A DNA stretch of 64,000 nucleotides, taken from Paracidovorax cattleyae (GTDB lineage Bacteria; Pseudomonadota; Gammaproteobacteria; Burkholderiales; Burkholderiaceae_C). The translations under genes and the position numbers were made by a program. Location of the stretch: NCBI RefSeq assembly GCF_900104515.1, contig NZ_FNJL01000004.1, positions 124,001-188,000 of the forward strand, written 5' to 3'. This document shows positions 50,172 to 58,665 of the stretch, one piece after another. The notes beneath the pieces were generated by a model. It searched no databases. It was given only the letters and a program-made list of their open reading frames with translations, and was not told the origin of the DNA. Each line of letters starts with the position of its first letter. The first letter of the stretch is position 1.

Positions 50172-52574
50172 ATGTCCCGATTCCAAGTGAAGAAAGTCGC
50201 CGTGCTCGGCGCGGGCGTGATGGGCGCGCAGATCGCCGCCCACCTCGCCAACGTGAAGGTGCCCGTGGTGCTGTTCGACCTGCCTGCCAAGGAAGGCCCG
50301 AAGAACGGCATCGTCACCAAGGCCATCGAGGGCCTGAAGAAGCTCAAGCCCTCGCCGCTGGGCGTGGCGGACGATGCCGCGCTGATCGGCCAGGCCAACT
50401 ATGAAGAGCATCTCGAGCAGCTGCGCGGCTGCGACCTCATCATCGAGGCGATCGCCGAGCGCATGGACTGGAAGCTCGACCTCTACAGGAAGATCGCGCC
50501 CTTCGTCGCGCCGCAGGCCATCGTGGCATCGAACACTTCGGGGCTGTCGATCACCAGGCTCTCCGAGGCGCTGCCCGATGCGATCAAGCCGCGCTTCTGC
50601 GGCATTCACTTCTTCAACCCGCCGCGCTACATGACGCTGGTGGAGCTGATCGACACGCCCACCACCCGGCCTGAAGTCCTGGACCAGCTCGAAGCCTTCG
50701 TCACGAGCGGGCTGGGCAAGGGCGTGGTGCGCGCGCACGACACGCCCAACTTCATCGCCAACCGCGTCGGCATCGCCGGCATGCTGGCGACGATGAAGGA
50801 GGTGGAGAACTTCGGCCTCACCTACGACGTGGTGGACGACCTCACGGGCAAGAAGCTGGGGCGCGCCTCCAGCGGTACCTTCCGCACCGCCGACGTGGTG
50901 GGCCTGGACACGATGGCGCACGTCATCAATACGCTGCAGGACAACCTGACGGAAGAGACCGATCCGTTCTACGGCAGCTTCGGCACGCCCGAGGTGCTGA
51001 ACAAACTCATCGAGATGAAGCACCTGGGCCAGAAGTCCAAGGCCGGCTTCTACAAGAAGGTGGGGCGCGACATCCTGCGCTTCGACCTGGCCGAAGGCGA
51101 GTACGTGCCCGGCGGCCAGAAGGCCGACGAGGTGTACGGCCGCATGCTCAAGAAGCCGGCCGCCGAGCGCCTGAAGCTGCTGCGCAACGCCGAGGGCGCG
51201 CAGGGCCGCTTCCTCTGGGCCATCCTGCGCAACAGCTTCCACTATGCCGCCGTGCATCTGGCCACCATCGCGGACAACGCCCGTGACGTGGACCAGGCCA
51301 TGCGCTGGGGCTTCGGCATGAAGCAGGGCCCGTTCGAGCTGTGGCAGGAGGCCGGCTGGCTCGAAGTGGCGAAGATGATCCAGGAGGACATCGACGCGGG
51401 CAAGGCGCTGTCCAAAGCGCCGCTGCCCGAGTGGGTCTTCAAGGGCCCGGTGGCCGAGGCCGGCGGCGTGCACACGGCCGAGGGCTCGTGGAGCGCGTCG
51501 AAGCAGAAGTTCGTGCCGCGCCGCCAGCTGCCGGTCTACGAGCGCCAGCACTTCCCCGAAAAACTGCTGGGCGAAACCCATCTGCCGGACTGGCGCACGG
51601 CCGGCACCACGGTGTCCGAATCCGATGCGCTGCGCACCTGGACGCTGGATGGCAAGGTGCTCATCGCCAGCATCCAAAGCAAGATGCATGCGATCAGCCC
51701 CGACGTGATGGAAGGGCTGATGGAGGCCATCGACACCGCCGAGCGCGACTACGACGGCCTGGTGATCTGGTCCGGCGACGCGCCCTTCAGCGTCGGTGCC
51801 GACCTGCAGGCCACCATGCCGGCCTTCGTCGTGGCCGGCATCTCGGCGATCGAAGGCGTGGAGCAGGAGCTGCAGAATCTGATGCTGCGGCTGCGCTACG
51901 CCCAGGTGCCGGTGGTGTCCGCCATCCACGGCATGGCGCTGGGCGGCGGCTGCGAGCTGGCCGTCTATTCGTCGCGCCGCGTCGCCCACATGGAGAGCTA
52001 CATCGGCCTCGTCGAAGTGGGCGTGGGCCTGGTGCCCGGTGCGGGCGGCCTGACCTACATCGCGCGCCGCGCGGCCGAGAACGCTGCCGCGTCCACCGGC
52101 AAGGACCTGCTGCCCTTCCTCACGGAAGGCTTCACCGCCGCCGCCATGGCCAAGGTGGGCACGAGCGCGCTCGAATCGCGCAAGCTCGGCTACCTGCTGG
52201 AGAGCGACATCGTCGTGCCGCACAAGGACGAGGTGCTGTTCGTCGCGCTGAACGAGGCGAAGGCCATGGCCGCCAGCGGCTGGCGCGCGCCCAACAAGCG
52301 GCTGTTCCCGGTCGCCGGTCGCAGCGGCATCGCCACGATCCGCGGCTCGCTGGTCAATATGCGCGATGGCGGCTTCATCAGCGACCACGACCAGCACATC
52401 GCCACGCTGATCGCCGAGATCGTGTGCGGCGGCGACGTCGATGCCGGCACGCTGGTGAGCGAGGAATACCTGATGGCGCTGGAGCGCAAGGCGTTCTGCA
52501 GCCTGATCCAGCATCCCAAAACGCAGGAGCGCATCCTGGGCATGCTGAACACCGGCAAGCCGCTGCGCAATTGA
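50172..52574 (+). CDS. 3-hydroxyacyl-CoA dehydrogenase / enoyl-CoA hydratase fusion
   Basis: 800 residues. The NAD domain comes first (KKVAVLGAGVMGAQIAAHLA) and the 3HCDH helical domain next (NFIANRVGIAGMLATMKEVE). A crotonase domain is at the C-terminus (FSVGADLQATMPAF, IHGMALGGGCELAVYSSRRV). This order is opposite to E. coli FadB, where hydratase comes first, and fits the FadN-type fusion. It performs hydration and oxidation steps of beta-oxidation and should work with the thiolase encoded 576 bp downstream. Confidence 0.94.
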   Translation: MSRFQVKKVAVLGAGVMGAQIAAHLANVKVPVVLFDLPAKEGPKNGIVTKAIEGLKKLKPSPLGVADDAALIGQANYEEHLEQLRGCDLIIEAIAERMDWKLDLYRKIAPFVAPQAIVASNTSGLSITRLSEALPDAIKPRFCGIHFFNPPRYMTLVELIDTPTTRPEVLDQLEAFVTSGLGKGVVRAHDTPNFIANRVGIAGMLATMKEVENFGLTYDVVDDLTGKKLGRASSGTFRTADVVGLDTMAHVINTLQDNLTEETDPFYGSFGTPEVLNKLIEMKHLGQKSKAGFYKKVGRDILRFDLAEGEYVPGGQKADEVYGRMLKKPAAERLKLLRNAEGAQGRFLWAILRNSFHYAAVHLATIADNARDVDQAMRWGFGMKQGPFELWQEAGWLEVAKMIQEDIDAGKALSKAPLPEWVFKGPVAEAGGVHTAEGSWSASKQKFVPRRQLPVYERQHFPEKLLGETHLPDWRTAGTTVSESDALRTWTLDGKVLIASIQSKMHAISPDVMEGLMEAIDTAERDYDGLVIWSGDAPFSVGADLQATMPAFVVAGISAIEGVEQELQNLMLRLRYAQVPVVSAIHGMALGGGCELAVYSSRRVAHMESYIGLVEVGVGLVPGAGGLTYIARRAAENAAASTGKDLLPFLTEGFTAAAMAKVGTSALESRKLGYLLESDIVVPHKDEVLFVALNEAKAMAASGWRAPNKRLFPVAGRSGIATIRGSLVNMRDGGFISDHDQHIATLIAEIVCGGDVDAGTLVSEEYLMALERKAFCSLIQHPKTQERILGMLNTGKPLRN

Positions 52575-52582
52575 CCGCCCGC

Positions 52583-53104
52583 ATGACCGCCACTCCCGCC
52601 ACCCCTTTCGCGCCGAACCGCCTGCAATTGCAACTGGAACAGGTGGACGAGTTCCCGGCGTTCCTGCGCCCCTGGGTGCGCAACCTGGTGCTGCGCCGCG
52701 CAGTGCCTTTCACGAAGACGGCACGCGTGGAGTTCATCGAGATGTCGCCGCACCGCGTGGAGGTGCGCCTGCCCAACGTGCCGCGCGTGCGCAACCACAT
52801 TGGCGGCATCCATGCCTCGGCGATGAACCTGCTTGCCGAGACGGCCACCGGCATGGCCGTCGGGCTGAACGTGCGCGACGACTGCGTGCCGCTCGCCAAG
52901 GACATGAAGATGGCTTTCCGCCAGCGCGCCACGGGTGCGCTGCGCGCGGTGGCGGTGCTCACCGACGCGCAGCGCCAGGCGATGCGTGACGGCGACAAAG
53001 GCGAGCTGCAGGTGCCCGTCACGGTGACGGACGAGTCCGGTGCCGAGCCGGTGCAATGCGAATTCACGTGGGTCTGGATTCCGTCCAGCCGCCCCGCCAG
53101 GTAA
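52583..53104 (+). CDS. DUF4442 hotdog-fold thioesterase-like protein
   Basis: 173 residues. The hotdog pattern is RVEVRLPNVPRVRNHIGGIH followed by ASAMNLLAETATGMAVGLNV, resembling PaaI/YbgC-type and DUF4442 proteins. A catalytic acid could be Glu in NLLAETATG. It starts 8 bp after the FadB-like stop, so it is in the operon. It probably hydrolyses acyl-CoA intermediates to release CoA; substrate unknown. Confidence 0.82.
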   Translation: MTATPATPFAPNRLQLQLEQVDEFPAFLRPWVRNLVLRRAVPFTKTARVEFIEMSPHRVEVRLPNVPRVRNHIGGIHASAMNLLAETATGMAVGLNVRDDCVPLAKDMKMAFRQRATGALRAVAVLTDAQRQAMRDGDKGELQVPVTVTDESGAEPVQCEFTWVWIPSSRPAR

Positions 53105-53150
53105 ACGATTGACTAGACCGATCGACGGATCGACTGAAGGAGCCTTCTCC

Positions 53151-54350
53151 ATGGCAAAACAAATGCAGGACGCCTACATCGTCGCCGCCACGCGCACGCC
53201 CATCGGCAAGTCGCACCGCGGCTACTTCCGCAACACCCGGCCCGACGAACTGCTGGCCACGACCCTCAAGGCCGCGCTGGCCCAGGTGCCGGGGCTGGAC
53301 CCGTCCGCCATCGAGGACATCATCTGCGGCTGCGCGATTCCCGAAGGCGCGCAGGGCCTGAACGTGGCGCGCATCGGTGCCGTGCTGGCGGGACTGCCCA
53401 CCAGCGTGGGCGGCATCACCGTCAACCGTTTCTGCGCCTCGGGCCTCTCGGCCGTGCAGATGGCGGCCGACCGCATCCGCGTGGGCGAGGCCGAGGTGAT
53501 GATCGCCGCGGGTGTCGAGAGCATGAGCATGGTGCCGATGATGGGCAATACGCCCTCGCTGTCGCCCAGCATCTTCGCGAAGGATGGCGACGTGGGCATC
53601 GCCTACGGCATGGGCCTCACGGCCGAGAAGGTCGCCCAGCAATGGAAGGTGTCTCGCGAAGACCAGGACGCCTTCGCGCTGCAGTCGCACCAGCGCGCGC
53701 TGGCCGCGCAGCAGGCGGGCGAGTTCACCGACGAGATCACGCCGATCGAAGTGACGGACCGCACCGCGGACCTGGAGTCGGGCGAAAGCATCGCCAAGAC
53801 CCGCACGGTGACCCTGGACGAGGGCGCGCGGCCCGACACCAGCCTGGAGGGGCTCGCGAAGCTCAAGACGGTGTTCGCCGCGCGCGGCTCGGTCACGGCC
53901 GGCAACAGTTCGCAGACCAGCGACGGTGCCGGTGCACTGATCCTCGCCAGCGAATCGGCCGTGAAACGCTTCGGCCTGACGCCCCTGGCGCGCTTCGTCA
54001 GCTTCGCCAGCAAGGGCGTGCCGCCGAGCATCATGGGCATCGGCCCGATCGAGGCCATTCCGGCCGCGCTGCGCTACGCCGGCCTGAAGCACCAGGACAT
54101 CGACTGGTTCGAGCTGAACGAGGCCTTCGCTGCGCAATCGCTGGCCGTGCTGCGCCAGCTGGGCCTGGACCCGGCCAAGGTGAACCCCATGGGCGGCGCG
54201 ATCGCGCTGGGCCACCCGCTGGGCGCCACGGGCGCCATCCGCTCGGCCACGGTCGTGCACGCGCTGCGCCGCAAGAACCTGAAGTACGGCATGGTCACGA
54301 TGTGCGTGGGCATGGGGCAGGGCGCGGCAGGCATCTTCGAAAAAGTGTGA
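53151..54350 (+). CDS. fadA: Acetyl-CoA acyltransferase (thiolase)
   Basis: 399 residues; degradative thiolase that cleaves 3-ketoacyl-CoA. Active-site Cys95 lies in NRFCASGLSAVQMAADRI. The His motif GGAIALGHPLGATGAIRS and the second Cys in MCVGMGQGAAGIFEKV are both present. The ATG at 53151 has a ribosome site GAAGGAG 8 bp upstream. It completes the beta-oxidation set with the dehydrogenase and the hydratase/dehydrogenase fusion. The symbol fadA is given by function; other degradative thiolase names would also fit. Confidence 0.95.
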   Translation: MAKQMQDAYIVAATRTPIGKSHRGYFRNTRPDELLATTLKAALAQVPGLDPSAIEDIICGCAIPEGAQGLNVARIGAVLAGLPTSVGGITVNRFCASGLSAVQMAADRIRVGEAEVMIAAGVESMSMVPMMGNTPSLSPSIFAKDGDVGIAYGMGLTAEKVAQQWKVSREDQDAFALQSHQRALAAQQAGEFTDEITPIEVTDRTADLESGESIAKTRTVTLDEGARPDTSLEGLAKLKTVFAARGSVTAGNSSQTSDGAGALILASESAVKRFGLTPLARFVSFASKGVPPSIMGIGPIEAIPAALRYAGLKHQDIDWFELNEAFAAQSLAVLRQLGLDPAKVNPMGGAIALGHPLGATGAIRSATVVHALRRKNLKYGMVTMCVGMGQGAAGIFEKV

Positions 54351-54537
54351 GTACATCCCCCTGAGCGGCTTCGCCGCTTCCCTCTTCTCTCGCGCTGGCG
54401 CGCGGGAAGGGGGACGACGCCGGTGGCCGGGCGAAGCCCGTTCCACGGCGTCTGCTGGCAGGAGCCGTTGGCGCTCTGCCTTGTCCAGTCACCGGTACGA
54501 CGGCCATACGCTTGCAACCACGGCACACTCGCTTCCC

Positions 54538-55365
54538 ATGAACCCTGCACTCCATCCCCTGGACGACGCGCTGGCGCTCACGGAGGCCGGGCCCGGCCGC
54601 TACAGGGCGCGGACGTCGCCCGCCTACTGGAACATGGTCGGGCCGTTCGGCGGCATCACGGCCGCTGCGTTGCTGCAGGCCGTGATGCAGCATCCGCAGC
54701 GCCTGGGCGATCCGCTGTCGCTCACCGTGAACTACGCGGGCGCCATCGCCGAGGGTGAATTCACGGTGCAGGCCGAGCCCGTGCGCACCAACCGCTCCAC
54801 GCAGCACTGGACGCTGTCGGTGCTGCAGCCCGGTGCCGCCGGCGAGCCGGTGGTGACCACTACCGCCACGGCCGTCACGGCGGTGCGGCGCGAGACCTGG
54901 AGCCTGCCGGACACACCGATGCCCGAGGTGACGGGCCCGGAGGGTCTGGAGCGCATTTTGCGCGGCATGCCCGTGAAATGGCTCGACCGTTACGACCTGC
55001 GGCCCATGACCGGCGCGCTGCCATCGCGCTGGGACGGCGGCGGCGACAGCAGCCTGAGCCAGCTGTGGATGCGCGACGAGCCTCCCCGGCCGCTAGATTT
55101 CTGTGCGCTCGCGGCCCTCTCCGATGTATTCTTTCCCCGCGTCTGGCTGCGCCGTGCGCGCCAGGTACCGGCCGGGACGGTGTCGCTCACCGTGTACTTC
55201 CACGCGGGCCGCGAGCAACTGGCGGATTCGGGATGCGGCTACCTGCTCGGGCAGGCGCGCGCCCAGGAGTTCCGCAACGGCTTTTTCGACCAGACGGTGC
55301 AGCTCTGGAACCAGGGCGGCACCATGCTCGCGAGCAGCCACCAGATCGTCTATTACAAAGAATGA
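54538..55365 (+). CDS. Acyl-CoA thioesterase, TesB-like double hotdog
   Basis: 275 residues with two hotdog halves. The first half includes WNMVGPFGGITAAALLQAVM (active-site-like Gly-rich helix start) and LTVNYAGAIAEGEFTVQAEP. The second half includes LDFCALAALSDVFFPRVWLR and TVSLTVYFHAGREQLADSGC. This fits the thioesterase family PF13622-type. The 187-bp gap upstream holds GC hairpins but no obvious promoter. It precedes an enoyl-CoA hydratase by 16 bp. Confidence 0.85.
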   Translation: MNPALHPLDDALALTEAGPGRYRARTSPAYWNMVGPFGGITAAALLQAVMQHPQRLGDPLSLTVNYAGAIAEGEFTVQAEPVRTNRSTQHWTLSVLQPGAAGEPVVTTTATAVTAVRRETWSLPDTPMPEVTGPEGLERILRGMPVKWLDRYDLRPMTGALPSRWDGGGDSSLSQLWMRDEPPRPLDFCALAALSDVFFPRVWLRRARQVPAGTVSLTVYFHAGREQLADSGCGYLLGQARAQEFRNGFFDQTVQLWNQGGTMLASSHQIVYYKE

Positions 55366-55381
55366 AGCGCAGGAGCCTTCG

Positions 55382-56155
55382 ATGACCGAACCCCAGGACA
55401 TCCTCACGCATACCGAAGCCGGTGTGATGACCATCACCTTCAACCGTGTGGAGAAGAAGAACTCCATCACGCGGGTCATGTACGCAGCGCTGGCGGACGC
55501 CTTCGATGCCGCGGCGCAGGATGCCGCCGTGCGCGTGGTGGTGCTGCAGGGCGACGTGGCCATCTTCAGTGCCGGCAACGACATTGGCGACTTCCTCAAC
55601 AGCCCGCCTTCCACGCAGGAGTCGCCTGTGTTCCGGTTCCTGCAGGCGATCGCCACGTTCCCGAAGCCGGTGGTGGCGGCCGTGTGCGGCCCTGCGGTGG
55701 GCATCGGCACCACCATGCTCCTGCACTGCGACCTCGTCTATGCGGGAGACAACGCGGCGTTTTCCATGCCGTTCGTGAACCTGGGGCTGTGCCCGGAGGC
55801 CGGCTCCAGCCTGCTCGTGCCACGCATGATGGGGTACCACCGCGCCGCCGAGGCCCTGCTGCTGGGCGAGCCGTTCATGGCCGAGGCCGCGCTCGAGGTG
55901 GGCCTCGTGAACCGCGTGGTGCCCCCGACGGAATGCAATATGGTCGCCCAGACGCAGGCGCGCAAGCTCGCGTCCAAGCCGCTGTCGTCCCTGGTCGAGA
56001 CCAAGCGCCTCATGAAGAAGGACCAGACGGCGCCCCTGCTCGAGCGCATCGCCGAGGAAGGCGTCGTCTTCGGCCGCATGCTCCAGGAGCCGGCCGCCCG
56101 CGAAGCCTTCACGGCGTTCATGCAGAAGCGCAGGCCCGACTTCAACGCCAGCTGA
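55382..56155 (+). CDS. Enoyl-CoA hydratase/isomerase family protein
   Basis: 257 residues, single-domain crotonase. Oxyanion-hole motifs are FSAGNDIGDFLNS and VCGPAVGIGTTMLLHCDLVY, with AAFSMPFVNLGLCPEAGSSL as the acidic/hydrophobic segment. Glu in PEAGSS matches the catalytic glutamate position of many hydratases. A ribosome site AGGAG lies about 7 bp before the ATG. It supplements the hydratase half of the FadB-like fusion, perhaps for another chain length or for isomerisation. Confidence 0.92.
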   Translation: MTEPQDILTHTEAGVMTITFNRVEKKNSITRVMYAALADAFDAAAQDAAVRVVVLQGDVAIFSAGNDIGDFLNSPPSTQESPVFRFLQAIATFPKPVVAAVCGPAVGIGTTMLLHCDLVYAGDNAAFSMPFVNLGLCPEAGSSLLVPRMMGYHRAAEALLLGEPFMAEAALEVGLVNRVVPPTECNMVAQTQARKLASKPLSSLVETKRLMKKDQTAPLLERIAEEGVVFGRMLQEPAAREAFTAFMQKRRPDFNAS

Positions 56156-56267
56156 CCGCAGGCTGCCCGGTCTGTCGCGCCGGCGCATCCCCGGGGTAAC
56201 GATAGCTGCCGCAGGTGGCCGGTCGGCGCTACATTCGGCAACATCTCCACCGACGGATGCTGCCGGC

Positions 56268-57293
56268 ATGATTCGTACGCACCGTACCTCTTCCGCTGAT
56301 GCTCCGGCCGTTCCTCGCAGGGCGCTGCTCCGCTGGGGAGTCCTGGCCGGGGCCGCTGCTTCGCCTTGGGCGCCGGCGTGGTCCCAGGCTGCGGCGGGGC
56401 CGCTGGACGGCGGGGCGCTGCGGCTGGTCGTGCCCTACCCGCCGGGGGGCTCTTCCGACCGAGCGGCCCGGCTGCTGGCCGAAGCCCTGGGGCCCCGCCT
56501 GGGCGTGCCGGTGGTCGTGGACAACCGCGCGGGCGCGGGGGGGCGGCTCGCGTTGCAACAACTGCACCGCGACCCTACCGGGCAGAACGTGGTGGTGCTG
56601 GCCAACCCGGCCACCATGCTGGTCGCTCCGCTGGTCTTCAAGGACAACGGCTACGATCCCGACAAGGACTATGCGGTGCTTGCGCAGGTCACCCGCTATG
56701 CGTTCGGCGTGGCCGTGGGCACGGGCGTTACGGTGCGCGACTTCTCCCACCTGCATGCCTGGATGCTGGCCCACAAGGACAAGCTGTCCACCGGCATCCC
56801 GGCCACCGGTAGCCTGCCCCATTTCTTCGCGCTCATGCTGGCAGAGCAACTCGGCCTGACATTGCCGGTGGTGGGCTACGGGGGCTCCGGTCCGCTGCTG
56901 GACGATCTCATGGGCGGCCATGTTCCGATGGCCATCGATGCGCTGGACGCGCTGGAGCCGCTGCACAAGGCGGGCAGGCTGCGCATCCTGGCGATGTCCG
57001 ACGACCAGCGTGCGCCGGCGCTGCCCACGGTGCCGACCTTCAAGGAGGCCGGGCTGGCGCTGTCCGCGCAGGGCTGGAACGCGCTCTACGCGCCTGCCTG
57101 GCTGCCCGGGCCCCGCGCGCGGCGCATCGCCGAGGCCGTTTTCCAGGCCATGGGAGACAAGGCCGTGCAGGCGCGTTTCACCAGTGCGGACATGGTACCC
57201 GTGGCCCTGTCCCGGGAGCAGACGGCGCAGATGCTGGCAGCCTACCGGGCGCAGTGGGTGCCGGTGGTGCGCCGTTCGGGCTTCCAGCCCTGA
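56268..57293 (+). CDS. Bug/TctC-family extracytoplasmic solute receptor
   Basis: 341 residues with a Tat-like signal (RRALLRWGVLAGAAASPWAP, a twin-Arg followed by hydrophobic core). The mature domain has the tripartite tricarboxylate receptor pattern: LRLVVPYPPGGSSDRAARLL, then VPVVVDNRAGAGGRLALQQL, and GYGGSGPLLDDLMGGHVPMA. These proteins bind small carboxylates and are very numerous in Comamonadaceae. No TctA/TctB membrane partners are adjacent, so its transporter, if any, is elsewhere. Confidence 0.92.
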   Translation: MIRTHRTSSADAPAVPRRALLRWGVLAGAAASPWAPAWSQAAAGPLDGGALRLVVPYPPGGSSDRAARLLAEALGPRLGVPVVVDNRAGAGGRLALQQLHRDPTGQNVVVLANPATMLVAPLVFKDNGYDPDKDYAVLAQVTRYAFGVAVGTGVTVRDFSHLHAWMLAHKDKLSTGIPATGSLPHFFALMLAEQLGLTLPVVGYGGSGPLLDDLMGGHVPMAIDALDALEPLHKAGRLRILAMSDDQRAPALPTVPTFKEAGLALSAQGWNALYAPAWLPGPRARRIAEAVFQAMGDKAVQARFTSADMVPVALSREQTAQMLAAYRAQWVPVVRRSGFQP

Positions 57294-57483
57294 AAGACAT
57301 GGCGCCGCGGGCCGACACGCGGGTTCGTCGCCCGCCTACGCACGGTCGCGGTGCTGTATGACCCTGCAAGCCCTGCAAGTGCATGCAACGAACGAAGGGT
57401 TTGGTTACCGTTCTTGCGTAACGCATGGATTTTTGCCGGAGGAGGCCTCCTAGCATCGGACGGACTTTTTCCAAGGAGATCTG

Positions 57484-58056
57484 ATGGCTGTGCAAAACCC
57501 CTTCTTCGGCAAGCGTGAACCCGAGTCCTTCCAGCCCCGCCCGCCCAGTTCGGTGCTCGGCGGTTCCGGCAGCGCGGTGAACGGCGCCGCGTCCGCTGCA
57601 GCAACTACCACCACCACCACCCAGCCTGGGGTCCACAAGTCCGCAGCCGTTGCGCCGTCCGAAGGCGCGGGCAGCAAGCTCACCGTCGGCCCGAACATCA
57701 AGCTCAAGGGCGTGGAGATCACCGATTGCGACACGCTCGTCGTGGAGGGAACGGTGGAGGCCACCATGGACTCCCGGGTGATCCAGATCGCGGAGCAGGG
57801 GGCCTTCCGGGGTTCGGCCGAAATCGACATCGCCGAAATCCATGGGGAGTTCGACGGCACGCTCACCGTCCGGCAGAAGCTCGTCATCTACAGCACCGGC
57901 AAAGTCAACGGCAAGATCCGCTACGGCAAGGTGGTGATCGAGGAAGGCGGCCAGCTGGCCGGCGAGATCGAGGCCGGCACCGTGACCTCGGTGCGGCCCC
58001 AGAACCACGCTGCTGCGAACGTCTCTCGCAGCGAATCCCAGCCGCTCGCCGCCTGA
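57484..58056 (+). CDS. bacA: Bactofilin
   Basis: 190 residues. The central right-handed beta-helix (about 67-165) has the bactofilin pattern: IKLKGVEITDCDTLVVEGTV, then GAFRGSAEIDIAEIHGEFDG and QKLVIYSTGKVNGKIRYGKV. The N-terminal ~60 residues are disordered, with a Thr run (six residues) and Ala/Ser stretches; a similar short tail follows. Bactofilins polymerise without nucleotide into cytoskeletal scaffolds linked to cell shape or polar localisation. A ribosome site AAGGAG precedes the ATG at 57484. The gene stands alone. Confidence 0.93.
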   Translation: MAVQNPFFGKREPESFQPRPPSSVLGGSGSAVNGAASAAATTTTTTQPGVHKSAAVAPSEGAGSKLTVGPNIKLKGVEITDCDTLVVEGTVEATMDSRVIQIAEQGAFRGSAEIDIAEIHGEFDGTLTVRQKLVIYSTGKVNGKIRYGKVVIEEGGQLAGEIEAGTVTSVRPQNHAAANVSRSESQPLAA

Positions 58057-58155
58057 TCCTTCTCGCGGCAGTCCCTGGCGGGGGGGGAAGGACGCCACCG
58101 CCCGCCAGGGGCGCCGCTGCGGGGCACGGCCCGCGGGACTGCCTGCCCTCCCGGG

Positions 58156-58620
58156 TCAGCGGGCTCCGGTCCCTGCATGTGCCGCGGGGCCGGCATGTCC
58201 TGCCTCCTCCCCGGCAGGCCGCGGCACGGGCCGCGGCCTGCCCGACGCATCGATGGCGACGTAGGTGAGCCGCGCTTCCGTCACTTTCACGTAGCGCCCC
58301 TGCGCCGCGAAGCGCTCCGCGTACACCTCCACCTCCACGGTCACCGACGTGCGGCCGATCCGCGTGATGGTGGAAAAGAACGATAGTATGTCTCCCACCC
58401 GCACGGGCTGCTTGAAGACGAATTCGTTGACTGCCACGGTCGCCATGCGACCCTGCACGTGGCGCGCAGGCAGCACGGAGCCTGCCAGGTCCACCTGGGC
58501 CATCACCCAGCCGCCGAAGATATCCCCGTTGGCATTGCAATCCGCGGGCATAGGGATCACTTTCAGCACCAGCTCCTTGTCGATGGGCAGGGCGCTTTGC
58601 GGGGGCAGGGTGGAGGTCAT
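58156..58620 (-). CDS. yciA: YciA-type acyl-CoA thioesterase
   Basis: 154 residues. Hotdog signature DCNANGDIFGGWVMAQVDLA with Asp44 in the catalytic position, then MATVAVNEFVFKQPVRVGDI and RTSVTVEVEVYAERFAAQGR. The C-terminus is an Ala/Gly/Arg-rich tail. YciA enzymes hydrolyse a broad range of short- and long-chain acyl-CoAs. The ATG at 58620 is the first Met in the family frame. It is divergent from the ABC transporter gene with a 45-bp gap that contains a perfect inverted repeat. Confidence 0.9.
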   Translation of the reverse strand: MTSTLPPQSALPIDKELVLKVIPMPADCNANGDIFGGWVMAQVDLAGSVLPARHVQGRMATVAVNEFVFKQPVRVGDILSFFSTITRIGRTSVTVEVEVYAERFAAQGRYVKVTEARLTYVAIDASGRPRPVPRPAGEEAGHAGPAAHAGTGAR

Positions 58621-58624
58621 GGGC

Positions 58625-58660
58625 ACAATCCCGGTAAGAACGAACAACGACCGGGATTGT
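58625..58660. promoter_or_regulatory. Perfect 11-bp inverted repeat between divergent genes
   Basis: ACAATCCCGGT (58625-58635) and ACCGGGATTGT (58650-58660) are exact reverse complements with a 14-nt spacer. They fill the 45-bp gap between yciA and the ABC transporter gene. It could be an operator read by both promoters or a hairpin in the leader RNA of the transporter gene. Confidence 0.7.
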
Positions 58661-58665
58661 CCCCC

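Noticed and set aside
49686-52514. 942-codon open frame on the reverse strand over the FadB-like gene
   Set aside because: It mirrors the codon pattern of the forward gene, is His/Ala/Gly-rich with no family motif, and the forward frame is a clear dehydrogenase/hydratase. Long antisense frames are expected in very GC-rich DNA.
54361-54420. GC hairpins after the thiolase gene as a terminator or repeat element
   Set aside because: Short stems such as GCGGC-TTC-GCCGC without T-tract or second copies elsewhere in the window.
57404-57422. GTTAC-N9-GTAAC inverted repeat upstream of the bactofilin gene
   Set aside because: Arms of only 5 bp; too short to distinguish from chance.
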